Below are positions 35,357 through 44,210 of a DNA stretch of 64,000 bases, piece by piece. Source of the stretch: Patulibacter sp. (GTDB lineage Bacteria; Actinomycetota; Thermoleophilia; Solirubrobacterales; Solirubrobacteraceae). Below the pieces are notes generated by a model, which saw only the letters and a program-made list of their open reading frames with translations, had not been told where the DNA came from and searched no databases. The number at the start of each line of letters is the position of its first letter. Position 1 is the stretch's first letter. The stretch covers positions 40,576-104,575 of the forward strand of contig NZ_JAURWA010000030.1 of the NCBI RefSeq assembly GCF_030655195.1, written 5' to 3'. The position numbers and the translations under genes are program-made.

Positions 35357-35704
35357 ATGTTCTCCCTCGAGAAGCTCAACCGGTACTGGTTCCCCGGCGT
35401 CATCCTCGTCGCCTGCTTCGTGGTCTACGCGCTGAGCCCGGACGAGACGGGCCTCGAGGTCATCGCGGTGCTCTTCGGCGGCGGGGCGGCGATCGTCGTC
35501 GTCAACTACATCCAGCGGGTCGGCTTCGCGGGGGACGTCGAGCGCGACAAGGAGGCCGAGGTCCGCGCCTTCTACAGCCGCTACGGCATGTGGCCGGGCC
35601 AGGCCTCGCCGGAGTTGCTCGCGCAGGCCCGCAGCGAGGGCATGCTCGAGCACGTCGTCCTCCCGCCGCGCCCGGCGCCGCGGGCGGGCGCCGGCTCGCG
35701 CTGA
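35357..35704 (+). CDS. Small membrane protein of unknown function
   Basis: 115 residues with two transmembrane segments (GVILVACFVVYALSP and VIAVLFGGGAAIVVVNYI) followed by a charged cytoplasmic region (VERDKEAEVRAFYSRYGMWP) and a Pro/Arg/Ala tail. No family recognised. CAGGAG lies upstream of the ATG with suitable spacing. It stands between the divergent glutaminase gene and lutA. Confidence 0.65.
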   Translation: MFSLEKLNRYWFPGVILVACFVVYALSPDETGLEVIAVLFGGGAAIVVVNYIQRVGFAGDVERDKEAEVRAFYSRYGMWPGQASPELLAQARSEGMLEHVVLPPRPAPRAGAGSR

Positions 35705-35836
35705 GGGCGCAGTCGGTCGGCCGCCCCGAGCACCACGGCGCGGGGCGCCTCGCGGTGGCCGGCCGTGCGGTCCCGCCCGCTCGACGGTCATTCGAGCGCA
35801 AACGCACAAAAAGCCCCGCGAACGATCGTGACGGGC

Positions 35837-35842
35837 TACCCT
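35837..35842 (+). promoter_or_regulatory. Candidate -10 element, leaderless start of lutA
   Basis: TACCCT ends 7 nt before the ATG of lutA (35850) with no ribosome-binding site between. AT-rich DNA (AAACGCACAAAAAGCC) lies just upstream. Confidence 0.5.
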
Positions 35843-35849
35843 CGCTCGG

Positions 35850-36632
35850 ATGGGGACGAGGGCATCGCTGCTGATCACCTGCCTGGTGGACACCCTGTTC
35901 CCCGACGTCGGACGGGCGAGCGTGGCGGTGCTCGAGCGGGTCGGGGTCGCGGTCGACGTGCCGATGGAGCAGACCTGCTGCGGCCAGATGCACCAGAACG
36001 CCGGGCACCCCGCCGACGCGACCCGGCTGATGCGCCGCACGATCGCGGCGTTCGCCGACGCGGAGGTCGTCGTGTCGCCCTCGCCCTCCTGCGCCGCCCA
36101 GGTCGTCGCGCACTACCCGCACCTGGCGGAACGGACGGGGGACGCCGGCCTGCTGCGCGAGGCACGCGACCTCGCCGCCCGCACCCGCGACCTGTCGACC
36201 TACCTCGTCGAGGACCTGGGCGTCGAGGACGTCGGGGCGCCCGCGTTCCCGCACACCGTCACCTACCACCCGACCTGTCACGGGCTGCGGCTGCTCGGCA
36301 TCGCCGACCGGCCCCAGCGGCTGTTGCGCCACGTCCCCGGCATCGACCTGCGCGACCTGCCGGATGCCGCCACCTGCTGCGGCTTCGGCGGCACGTTCGC
36401 GGTCACCAACGCGGACGTCTCGACGGCGATGATGGACGACAAGCTGGCCGCCGTGACGTCGACGGGCGCCGAAGTCCTCAGCGCCGCGGACTCGTCGTGC
36501 CTGATGCACATGGGCGGCGGCCTGCAGCACCGCCACTCGACGGTCCGCCCGCTGCACTACGCCGAGATCCTCGCGGGCGTCCGCGATGACGACGCCCGCC
36601 GGTCGGCCCCGACGCTCGAGGTGACCCGATGA
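35850..36632 (+). CDS. lutA: L-lactate utilisation protein LutA (CCG-domain Fe-S protein)
   Basis: 260 residues. Two cysteine-rich CCG motifs mark the family: TCCGQMHQNAGH (about residue 41) and TCCGFGGTFAV (about 175), with SPSCAAQ and YHPTCHG between. LutA, LutB and LutC together oxidise L-lactate to pyruvate in the cytoplasm (Bacillus system). It is followed by lutB after a 29-codon micro-ORF whose ends overlap both genes. The start is probably leaderless. Confidence 0.92.
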   Translation: MGTRASLLITCLVDTLFPDVGRASVAVLERVGVAVDVPMEQTCCGQMHQNAGHPADATRLMRRTIAAFADAEVVVSPSPSCAAQVVAHYPHLAERTGDAGLLREARDLAARTRDLSTYLVEDLGVEDVGAPAFPHTVTYHPTCHGLRLLGIADRPQRLLRHVPGIDLRDLPDAATCCGFGGTFAVTNADVSTAMMDDKLAAVTSTGAEVLSAADSSCLMHMGGGLQHRHSTVRPLHYAEILAGVRDDDARRSAPTLEVTR

Positions 36633-36733
36633 GCGCCCGCTTGCCCGTCCGCGCCGCGTCCCGCCCGACGGCCACGCCGGGGCACCGGCCCACGCCCCGA
36701 CCGGCGGTGACCCGATGAGCGCCCGCTGGCCCG
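36620..36733 (+). repeat. Direct repeat duplicating the lutA-lutB junction
   Basis: A 28-bp segment (GGTGACCCGATGAGCGCC plus CGCTTGCCCG) at 36620-36647 recurs at 36706-36733 with one mismatch (T to G). Each copy contains a stop/start overlap ATGA. The spacing is 86 bp. The duplication creates the micro-ORF between the two genes. Confidence 0.85.
36629..36718 (+). CDS. Bridging micro-ORF, 29 codons, between lutA and lutB
   Basis: It starts MSARLPVRAAS (like LutB MSARWPEV) and ends PRPAVTR (like LutA LEVTR). ATG overlaps the lutA stop and TGA overlaps the lutB start. It is Pro/Arg/Thr-rich with no fold expected. It probably functions as a translational relay, if at all. Confidence 0.5.
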   Translation: MSARLPVRAASRPTATPGHRPTPRPAVTR

Positions 36734-38349
36734 AGGTGCCCCAGGACTTCCCGAAGGCCGCGAAGGTCACGCTGCAGGACGAGCAGCTGCGGGCCAACCT
36801 CGGGCACGCCACGACCGCGATCCGGGCCAAGCGCGGGGGCGTGGTGGCCGAGGTCGACGACTGGGAGGACCTGCGCGACGAGGGCGCCGCGGCACGCGAC
36901 CGGGCGCTGCGCGCGCTCGACGAGCGACTGGTCGAGCTCGAGGCCAACGTGCAGGCCGCCGGTGGCGTCGTGCACTGGGCGCCCGACAAGGCGGCGGCGC
37001 AGCGGATCGTCGTCGACCTCGTCGCCGCCACCGGCAGCGACGAGGTCATCAAGGTCAAGTCGCTCCTGACGGACGAGCTCGAGCTGAACCCCGCCCTGGC
37101 CGATGCCGGCATCGAGGCGCACGAGACCGACCTGGCCGAGCTCATCGTGCAGCTCGGCGGCGACCGACAGAGCCACATCCTCGTCCCCGCCATCCACCGC
37201 AACCGGCGCGAGATCCGCGACATCTTCCGCGAGCACCTGCCCGGAGCGGGGGACGTGTCCGACGATCCCGCCGCCCTGGCCGAGGCCGCGCGACGCCATC
37301 TGCGCGAGACGTTCCTCCGCGTGCCGGTCGCGATCTCCGGGGCCAACGCCGCGGTCGCCGCGACGGGCACGGTCGCCGTCGTCGAGTCGGAGGGCAACGG
37401 GCGCATGTGCCTGACCCTGCCGCGGACGCTGATCACCGTGATGGGCATCGAGAAGGTGCTGGAGACCTGGGAGGACCTCGGCACGATCCTGCGCCTGCTC
37501 CCGCGGTCCTCGACCGGCGAGCGGATGAACCCGTACACCTCGCTGTGGACCGGCGTGACGCCGGGCGACGGGCCCGAGGAGTTCCACCTCGTCCTCGTCG
37601 ACGCGGGGCGCACCAACGCGCTGGCCGACCCCGTCGGGCGCGACGCGCTGCGGTGCATCCGCTGCTCGGCGTGCCTGAACGTCTGCCCCGTCTACGAGCG
37701 CACGGGCGGGCAGGCGTACGAGTCGATCTACCCCGGCCCGATCGGCGCGATCCTGACCCCGCAGCTGCAGGGCCTCGACACCGCGCCGACCCTGCCGTGG
37801 GCCTCCAGCCTGTGCGGCGCGTGCTACGAGGTGTGCCCGGTCAAGATCGACATCCCGAAGATCCTCGTCCACCTGCGCGGGCGCGTCACGGCGGAGACCG
37901 ACGCCTCCGGCAAGGGCCACCACGCCGGCGTCGAGCGTCTCGCGATGCGCAGCGTCGCCCGGGTGATGGACAGCCGCCCCGCGTACGAGGCCGCCCAGCG
38001 CGCCGGCCGGCTGGGCCTGTCCCTGCTGCAGCACGGCAACGGCCGCCCCGGCCGCCTGCCGGGCCTGAAGGGCTGGACCGCCTCGCGCGACCTGCCCCCG
38101 CCCGAGCCGTCCTTCCGCTCGTGGTGGCGGGAGCGCGAGGCCACGGGTGGGGCGCCGTCGGTCGGTGGCGCGTCACCTGTCGAGCGGCCGGCAGCGGTCG
38201 GCGGGGCGGGCGCCGCCGGGTCGGTGCCGCTGGAGGTCGTCGTGCATCCACCGGGCGGCCGGCCCGGGGTGGTCGGCGGGCCCGGCGTGGTCGGACGGCC
38301 CGGCGGGGCGCCGACCGACCCGACCCGGACCGCGGGGGACGACGCGTGA
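36715..38349 (+). CDS. lutB: L-lactate utilisation protein LutB (ferredoxin-like Fe-S subunit)
   Basis: 544 residues. The N-terminal LutB/LldF domain is followed by two 4Fe-4S motifs: CIRCSACLNVCPVYER (about residue 315) and SLCGACYEVCPVKIDIPK (about 365). It also has KVKSLLTDELELN near residue 105 and the conserved GHEKV-like region VMGIEKVLETWEDL. After about residue 475, where LutB usually ends, there is a Gly/Pro/Val-rich low-complexity tail of roughly 70 residues. Coupled to lutC by a GTGA overlap. Confidence 0.92.
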   Translation: MSARWPEVPQDFPKAAKVTLQDEQLRANLGHATTAIRAKRGGVVAEVDDWEDLRDEGAAARDRALRALDERLVELEANVQAAGGVVHWAPDKAAAQRIVVDLVAATGSDEVIKVKSLLTDELELNPALADAGIEAHETDLAELIVQLGGDRQSHILVPAIHRNRREIRDIFREHLPGAGDVSDDPAALAEAARRHLRETFLRVPVAISGANAAVAATGTVAVVESEGNGRMCLTLPRTLITVMGIEKVLETWEDLGTILRLLPRSSTGERMNPYTSLWTGVTPGDGPEEFHLVLVDAGRTNALADPVGRDALRCIRCSACLNVCPVYERTGGQAYESIYPGPIGAILTPQLQGLDTAPTLPWASSLCGACYEVCPVKIDIPKILVHLRGRVTAETDASGKGHHAGVERLAMRSVARVMDSRPAYEAAQRAGRLGLSLLQHGNGRPGRLPGLKGWTASRDLPPPEPSFRSWWREREATGGAPSVGGASPVERPAAVGGAGAAGSVPLEVVVHPPGGRPGVVGGPGVVGRPGGAPTDPTRTAGDDA

Positions 38350-39011
38350 GCGGCCGCGACCAGGTGCTGGCGAAGGTCCGGGCGGCGCTGCAGACGGCCG
38401 AGCGCGGCGCGGGGCCGGACGGACCGCGGCCCGTGCCCGCTCCCGGGCGGCGGACCCGGCCCGACGCGTGGGACGCCGACGAGCTCGCGGACCGCTTCGC
38501 CGAGCGGGTCGACGACTACCGGGCGACCGTCGTGCGGACGGGGCCGGACGGCGTGGGGGCCGCGGTCGCCGCCGCGCTGGCCGATCTGGACCCCGGCACC
38601 GTCGCGGCGCCGGCCGGGCTGCCCGCCGCGTGGAGACCGGACGACGCGCTCGACGGGTCGGTGCTGCGGACCGCGGAGCTGCCCGCAGTCTCGGCGGTCG
38701 TCACCGCGTGCCGTCTGGCGATCGCGGAGACCGGCACGATCGTCCTGGACCACGCCGACGACCAGGGCCCGCGGCGGCTGACCCTGGTGCCGGACCGGCA
38801 CGTCTGCGTCGTCCGCACCGAGCAGATCGTCGACGACGTGGACGACGCCTTCGCGGCGATGTCGCCCGCCGACCACGGTCCGCCGGGCCCGGGCACCCCG
38901 CCGCTGACGTTCGTCTCCGGCCCCTCGGCCACGAGCGACATCGAGCTGCAGCGCGTCGAGGGCGTCCACGGCCCGCGGACCCTCGTGGTGATCGTGGTGG
39001 GGCCCGGCTGA
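38346..39011 (+). CDS. lutC: L-lactate utilisation protein LutC
   Basis: 221 residues with the LUD/LutC signature: CRLAIAETGTIVLDHADDQG, LVPDRHVCVVRTEQIVDDV and SGPSATSDIELQRVEGVHGP. GTG start overlaps the lutB stop. Completes the LutABC set needed for lactate oxidation. The next gene, 609 bp downstream, is the rhamnose regulator, so the lactate and rhamnose loci are adjacent. Confidence 0.92.
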   Translation: MSGRDQVLAKVRAALQTAERGAGPDGPRPVPAPGRRTRPDAWDADELADRFAERVDDYRATVVRTGPDGVGAAVAAALADLDPGTVAAPAGLPAAWRPDDALDGSVLRTAELPAVSAVVTACRLAIAETGTIVLDHADDQGPRRLTLVPDRHVCVVRTEQIVDDVDDAFAAMSPADHGPPGPGTPPLTFVSGPSATSDIELQRVEGVHGPRTLVVIVVGPG

Positions 39012-39177
39012 ACGGTCGGCGGTGCACCGATCCCCGGCCCGTCGGGAGGGCGATCGCGGCGGAGTGGTCGTGGTCCGGTCGCCGGTGGCGTCGTGATCGC
39101 GACCGGGTCCGGTGGGTGGCGCAGCGCGCGGCGGGCCCGCGACCGTCGTTTCCAGGGGCGTTGCGTCGGCGGTCGGC

Positions 39178-39293
39178 GTGCGAATTCCGCCAATCGGCCG
39201 GGCCGGGCCCGTCCGTTGGCAGGTCACGCACGTAGAGCGTGCGTCATCCGCCAATGGGGCGGTGGGCCGAGCCCGGATTGACGGGTTCCGCAC
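39178..39293. repeat. Paired palindrome element (REP-like doublet), copy 1
   Basis: Two imperfect palindromes, 39178-39231 and 39239-39293, each begin GTGCG and end GCAC and contain inner TCCGCCAAT/ATTGnCGG-type arms. They are joined by GTAGAGC. The same layout occurs inverted at 63623-63738. This looks like a mobile or amplified extragenic palindrome family. Confidence 0.8.
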
Positions 39294-39545
39294 GTCGGCC
39301 GGCCCCGCGCCTCGCCTCGCGGCGTCGGCCGGCCGGCCGCCCGGCACGCGGCGCCCGCGCCTCCCGCCCCCGGCCCGCGACCCCTCCCGAACGTGGTCGT
39401 TCGCGGTGTCCCTTGTGCGGAAGGGGGCGAACGTCGACCATGCGTACAGCCCTCCGGCCACCCTCCGAACGGGGGGAGGTTTCCCCGAATCCACCGTCCA
39501 ACACTGGCGATGCGGAGGTTCGCGGGCAAGGAGCCAATGTGCGTC

Positions 39546-39574
39546 TTGACACAGACTTCCGTTTCTGTTCTGAT
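39546..39574 (+). promoter_or_regulatory. Promoter with operator-like repeats for the rhamnose operon
   Basis: TTGACA (39546-39551) and TCTGAT (39569-39574) are 17 bp apart, a plausible sigma-70 promoter. The spacer holds an inverted repeat ACAGA-N8-TCTGT (39551-39568), and GTTTCTG occurs twice, 14 bp apart (39561, 39575). These are candidate binding sites for the DeoR-type repressor encoded immediately downstream. Confidence 0.6.
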
Positions 39575-39620
39575 CGTTTCTGCGCGAACCCGTGCACTTG
39601 TAGGAGAGAGAAGCCACCTC

Positions 39621-40472
39621 GTGGGGAAGAACAACCGCAAAGCACCGGACGATCGACCGCGCCTCGCCGAGGGGCGCCGCGAGGCGATCCTCGAGGTCCT
39701 GCAGGCCCAGCGCGCCATCACCGTGGCCGAGATCGAGTCCCGCTTCGCGGTCTCGCCGATGACCGCCCGTCGCGATCTGGCCGAGCTCGAGCGTCAGGGG
39801 CACGCCCGCCGCACGCACGGCGGCGCCGTCCTGCCGAGCTCCTCCTCCCACGAGGACTCGTTCTCCGCCCGCATGGCCACGGCGACCGCCGCCAAGCGCG
39901 CCCTGGCCGTCGCGGCCGCCGAGACGGTGGAGGACGGCGAGGCGCTGTTCCTCGACTCGTCGACCACGGCGTACCACCTCACCGAGGTCCTGATCCGCGA
40001 CGACCGCGCCGTCACGGTCGTCACGAACTCGCTGCCGATCATCGACCTGCTCTCGTCGAACGCCCGCGAGACGATCGAGCTGATCGTCGCCGGCGGCCAG
40101 CTGCGCCGCATCTCCCGCTCGTTCGTCGGCCCGCTCGCGGTCGAGGCGATCAAGCGCCACTGGACCGACCGCGCGTTCCTGTCGGTCAAGGGCATCGCCC
40201 CCGACGGCACGCTGACGGACGCCGACCCGCTCGAGGCCGAGGTCAAGCGCACCATGATCAGCCAGGCCACGACGGCCACGCTGCTCGTCGACGGCGGCAA
40301 GCTCGACCGGCGCGGCCTGTCCGTCATCGGGCCGGTCTCGACCTGCAGCGACGTCCTCGTCGCCGGGCTGCCCGCCGGCTCGGACCTCATCTCCGCCATC
40401 GACGTCCCCGGCGTGGCCGTGCGCCAGCTCGACGCGGGCGAAGCACCCACGCCCGAGGAGGCGACCGCATGA
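39621..40472 (+). CDS. rhaR: DeoR-family regulator of rhamnose catabolism (RhaR)
   Basis: 283 residues. The N-terminal DeoR helix-turn-helix reads [37 protein letters not shown] and [10 protein letters not shown]; the C-terminal sugar-phosphate-sensing domain contains [12 protein letters not shown] and [16 protein letters not shown]. In Rhizobium leguminosarum the rhaRSTPQUK locus is repressed by a DeoR-type RhaR, and this is the first gene of the same gene set here. The GTG at 39621 is preceded by AGGAGAGAG. Stop overlaps the ATPase start (ATGA). Confidence 0.9.
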   Translation: MGKNNRKAPDDRPRLAEGRREAILEVLQAQRAITVAEIESRFAVSPMTARRDLAELERQGHARRTHGGAVLPSSSSHEDSFSARMATATAAKRALAVAAAETVEDGEALFLDSSTTAYHLTEVLIRDDRAVTVVTNSLPIIDLLSSNARETIELIVAGGQLRRISRSFVGPLAVEAIKRHWTDRAFLSVKGIAPDGTLTDADPLEAEVKRTMISQATTATLLVDGGKLDRRGLSVIGPVSTCSDVLVAGLPAGSDLISAIDVPGVAVRQLDAGEAPTPEEATA

Positions 40473-42001
40473 GCACCCCGTCCACCACGACCCCGCTCGT
40501 CGCCCTCGACGACGCGAGCCGCTCCTTCGGCGCCGTCCGCGCGCTGCAGAACGCGTCGCTCGCCCTGCGCGCCGGCGAGGTCCGCGCGCTGATGGGCGAG
40601 AACGGCGCCGGCAAGTCGACGCTCGTGAAGATCCTCACCGGCGTCGACCGCCCCAACAGCGGCACGGTCCTCGTCGACGGCGAGCCCGTCGTCTTCCACT
40701 CCACCGCCGACTCCCGCGACGCCGGCGTCGCGGTGATCCTGCAGGAGCCGACGCTCTTCCCCGACCTCTCCGTCGCGGAGAACGTCGTCATGGGCCGCCA
40801 CCCGAAGCGCTCGTTCGGGCGCGTCGACCGCCCGGCGATGAAGAAGACCGTCCAGGGGCTGCTCGACCGCCTCGGGGTCGACCTCGACCCCGACCGCCCC
40901 GTCCAGGGCCTGTCGATCGCGGACCAGCAGATCGTCGAGATCGCCAAGGCGATGAGCTTCGACGCGCGCGTCCTGATCATGGACGAGCCGACCGCCGCCC
41001 TCTCGGGCCGCGAGGTCGAGCGCCTGTTCGGCGTCGTCCGGGCGCTGCAGGAGCGCGGCGCCGCCGTCCTCTTCATCAGCCACCGCCTGGAGGAGGTCTA
41101 CGAGATCGCCTCCGTCGTCACCGTCATGCGCGACGGCGAGGTCGTCCACGACGGCCCGCTGTCCGAGCTGCCCGAGGACGAGCTCGTCCGCCGGATGGTC
41201 GGCCGCGACGTCACCCAGCTGTTCCCCAAGAGCGAGCCGAAGATCGGCGAGGTCGTCCTCGACGTGAAGGGCCTCTCCCGGGAGGGCGTCTTCTACGACG
41301 TCGACCTGCAGGTCCGGGCCGGCGAGATCGTCGCCCTGGCCGGCCTCGTCGGCGCCGGCCGCTCCGAGGTCGTCCAGGCGATCTTCGGCGTCGACCGCGC
41401 CACCGAGGGCACCGTGACGATGCTCGGCAACGACCTGCCGCTCGGCAAGCCGACCGCCGCGGTCGCCGCCGGCATGGCGCTCGTGCCCGAGGACCGTCGT
41501 CAGCAGGGCCTCGTCATGGACATGTCGATCGGGCAGAACGCGACGCTCGCCCGCCTGGGCGACATGCGCTCCCGCGGGCTGCTGTCCCCGAAGCGCGAGC
41601 GCGCCGAGGCCGAGCGCTGGGGCGAGCGGCTGCAGCTGAAGTACGGCCGCCTCGGCGACGCCGTCGGCACGCTCTCGGGCGGCAACCAGCAGAAGGTCGT
41701 CCTCGCCAAGTGGCTGGGCACCGAGCCCCGCCTGCTGATCATCGACGAGCCCACCCGCGGCATCGACGTCGGCACGAAGTCCGAGGTCCACCGCATCATC
41801 GACGAGCTCGCCGGCCAGGGACTCGCCGTCCTGATGGTCTCGAGCGAGCTGCCCGAGGTGCTGGGCATGGCCGACCGCGTGCTCGTGATGTTCGAGGGCC
41901 GCGTCACCGCCGAGCTCTCGCGCGCCGAGGCCGACGAGGAGCGCATCGTCCGCGCCGCCACCGGCCGCGTGTCCGCGCCGGCCACCCAGGAGATCGCATG
42001 A
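40469..42001 (+). CDS. rhaT: Sugar ABC transporter ATPase, RhaT type
   Basis: 510 residues with two ATPase domains as usual for ribose/rhamnose importers. Domain 1: Walker A GENGAGKS (residues 43-50), signature-like [15 protein letters not shown], Walker [14 protein letters not shown]. Domain 2 has the degenerate P-loop GLVGAGRSE and signature LSGGNQQKV. It energises uptake with the two permeases and the binding protein that follow. All neighbours overlap by ATGA. Confidence 0.93.
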   Translation: MSTPSTTTPLVALDDASRSFGAVRALQNASLALRAGEVRALMGENGAGKSTLVKILTGVDRPNSGTVLVDGEPVVFHSTADSRDAGVAVILQEPTLFPDLSVAENVVMGRHPKRSFGRVDRPAMKKTVQGLLDRLGVDLDPDRPVQGLSIADQQIVEIAKAMSFDARVLIMDEPTAALSGREVERLFGVVRALQERGAAVLFISHRLEEVYEIASVVTVMRDGEVVHDGPLSELPEDELVRRMVGRDVTQLFPKSEPKIGEVVLDVKGLSREGVFYDVDLQVRAGEIVALAGLVGAGRSEVVQAIFGVDRATEGTVTMLGNDLPLGKPTAAVAAGMALVPEDRRQQGLVMDMSIGQNATLARLGDMRSRGLLSPKRERAEAERWGERLQLKYGRLGDAVGTLSGGNQQKVVLAKWLGTEPRLLIIDEPTRGIDVGTKSEVHRIIDELAGQGLAVLMVSSELPEVLGMADRVLVMFEGRVTAELSRAEADEERIVRAATGRVSAPATQEIA

Positions 42002-43101
42002 GCACCCCGACGACGTCTCCCGCGCCCGCCGGCCCGGGCGGCCTGGCCCCGAAGATCGCCGCCGAGGAGGAGGCCCGCGTCTCCGCCGGGCGCCGCTTCA
42101 TCGACCGCCTGATCCGCGCCCGCGAGCTCGGCCTGCTGGTCGTCCTGGCGCTCATCGTGATCGTCACGGGCGTCATCGAGCCGAACTTCCTCGACGCCGA
42201 CAGCCTCAAGCAGACGGTCCTGAACGTCGCGATCATCGCGGTGATGACGGCGGGCATGACGCTCGTCATCGTCACCCGCAACATCGACCTGTCCGTCGGC
42301 TCGATCCTCGGGCTCTCGGCCTTCGTGTGCGGCGACTTCCTGACGAAGAACCCGGACGTCCCGTGGCCCGTCGGCGTGGTCATCGCGGTGGTGATCGGCG
42401 CCGCCTGCGGCCTGCTCAACGGCGTGCTCGTCACCTGGGGCCGGGTCCCGGCGCTCGTGGTGACGCTCGGCACGATGTACGCGCTGCGCGGCGTCGCCTT
42501 CCTCGTCACGGACGGCCGCCAGATCAACGCGGAGGACCTGCCCGACTCGTTCCTCACCGCCGGCTCGGGCGACCTGCTCGGGATCCCGACGCTGATCGTG
42601 GTCGCGCTCCTGGTCATCGCGCTCTTCTGGTTCGTCGCCCGCGACTACGCGTGGGGCCGCCAGCTCTACGCGATCGGCTCGTCCGGCCGCTCCGGCGGGC
42701 AGGCGGCCAAGCTCGCCGGCCTGAAGAGCGACCGCCGCGTCACCCAGGCGTTCGTCATCTCCGGCGCGCTCGCCGGCCTCGGCGGCGCGATGTTCGCCGC
42801 CCGCTACGGCACGGTCGACGCGACCGCCGGCCAGGGCTACGAGCTGCGCGTCATCGGTGCCGCGGTGGTCGGCGGCGTCGCGATCGCCGGCGGCTCGGGC
42901 TCGGTCCTGGGCGCCGCCCTGGGCGCGGTCGTCCTGGGGACGATCCAGACCGCCCTGATCGTCCTGAAGATCGACGACTTCTGGCAGCAGGCCATCGTCG
43001 GTCTCCTGATCATCGTCGCGATCGCGCTGGACCGCCTGATCGCCAAGCAGAGCGAGGCACTGCTCCGGCAGCGGTCCGCCCGACGGAGGACCGCAGCATG
43101 A
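41998..43101 (+). CDS. rhaP: Sugar ABC transporter permease (RhaP type)
   Basis: 367 residues, about 9-10 helices of the BPD_transp_2 (ribose/monosaccharide) family, with [16 protein letters not shown] and [22 protein letters not shown] as signature segments. Coupled to rhaT and the second permease by ATGA overlaps. The assignment to P rather than Q follows gene order only. Confidence 0.9.
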   Translation: MSTPTTSPAPAGPGGLAPKIAAEEEARVSAGRRFIDRLIRARELGLLVVLALIVIVTGVIEPNFLDADSLKQTVLNVAIIAVMTAGMTLVIVTRNIDLSVGSILGLSAFVCGDFLTKNPDVPWPVGVVIAVVIGAACGLLNGVLVTWGRVPALVVTLGTMYALRGVAFLVTDGRQINAEDLPDSFLTAGSGDLLGIPTLIVVALLVIALFWFVARDYAWGRQLYAIGSSGRSGGQAAKLAGLKSDRRVTQAFVISGALAGLGGAMFAARYGTVDATAGQGYELRVIGAAVVGGVAIAGGSGSVLGAALGAVVLGTIQTALIVLKIDDFWQQAIVGLLIIVAIALDRLIAKQSEALLRQRSARRRTAA

Positions 43102-44210
43102 GCACCATCGCCCCGACGGCGCCGGCACCCGACCGCACGCCGAGCAGCCCGCGGTCCGAGGACTCCCGCCTGAAGGCGATCCTCGGCCGCTGGGAGACGC
43201 TGATCCTGGCGCTCATCGCGCTGGTCTTCCTGATCGGCTCGGGCATCTCGTCCGAGTTCCTGACCGGCGAGTCCCTGACGACCGGCTCGAGCGACTTCAC
43301 CGAGTACGCGATCCTGGCGCTCCCGCTGACGCTGATCATCGCCACGGGCGAGATCGACCTCTCGGTCGCCTCGGTCCTGGCGCTCAGCTCGGCGCTCATG
43401 GGCTACCTCTGGAACCAGGGGCTGCCGATGGAGGGGATCATCCCGATCTGCCTCGTGGCCGGCGCGCTCTGCGGCCTGCTCAACGGCTGGCTCGTCACGG
43501 GCCTCGGGCTCCCGAGCCTCGCGGTCACGATCGGCACGCTCGCGCTCTTCCGCGGCCTGGCGTTCGTGATCCTCGGCGACGAGTCGGTCACCTCCTTCCC
43601 GACGGGCTACACCGACTGGGCGTTCGGCAACTTCGCCGGCACCGTCGTGCCCAACACGATCGTCCTGTTCCTCGTGCTCGCCGCGGTCTTCGCGGTGGTC
43701 CTGCACCGGACCCCGTTCGGCCGCGCGATCTTCGCGATCGGCGCCAACCGGGAGGCCGCGCGGTTCAGCGGCCTGCGCGTGAACCGGATCCAGCTCCGGC
43801 TCTTCATCCTGAGCGGCGTGATCGCGGCCCTGGCCGGGATCCTGCTGACCCTCCGCAACTCGACCGCCGCCGGCAACGTCGGCGAGGGCTTCGAGCTCAC
43901 CGCCATCGCGGCGGTCGTCCTCGGCGGCGTGTCCATCTTCGGCGGCACCGGCACGATCGGCGGCGTCCTGCTCGCCCTGATCCTGCTCGGCGGCATCCAG
44001 AAGGCGCTGAACCTCGACCCGGACATCAGCACGTACTGGGTGAACATCGTCTTCGGCATCTTGCTCATCGGCTCCGTCCTGGGGCCGAACCTCGCAGCGC
44101 GCGTCCGTGAGGCGCGCCGCATCAACTCCCGCGGAACTCGGCCCCCTCGGCCCGGCCGATCCGCGGCACCACAGTCCGGGCCGGGAGGAGAGGGGAACTC
44201 GAATGCGTGA
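43098..44210 (+). CDS. rhaQ: Sugar ABC transporter permease (RhaQ type)
   Basis: 370 residues, the same family as the preceding gene: GEIDLSVASVLALSSALMG and GLLNGWLVTGLGLPSLAVTIGT. The C-terminal 30 residues are hydrophilic and Pro/Arg-rich. Its 3' end overlaps the possible start of the binding protein gene, and GGGAGGAGAGG inside its 3' end serves as ribosome-binding site for that gene. Confidence 0.9.
   Translation: MSTIAPTAPAPDRTPSSPRSEDSRLKAILGRWETLILALIALVFLIGSGISSEFLTGESLTTGSSDFTEYAILALPLTLIIATGEIDLSVASVLALSSALMGYLWNQGLPMEGIIPICLVAGALCGLLNGWLVTGLGLPSLAVTIGTLALFRGLAFVILGDESVTSFPTGYTDWAFGNFAGTVVPNTIVLFLVLAAVFAVVLHRTPFGRAIFAIGANREAARFSGLRVNRIQLRLFILSGVIAALAGILLTLRNSTAAGNVGEGFELTAIAAVVLGGVSIFGGTGTIGGVLLALILLGGIQKALNLDPDISTYWVNIVFGILLIGSVLGPNLAARVREARRINSRGTRPPRPGRSAAPQSGPGGEGNSNA

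Larger units (their letters stand above)
39012..39620. other. Intergenic region between lutC and rhaR
   Basis: This 609-bp stretch carries no credible gene. It contains a pair of palindromes (39178-39293) and, at its right end, the promoter and operator-like sequence for the rhamnose operon. The middle (39294-39540) is GC-rich with no feature that I could recognise. Confidence 0.7.
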
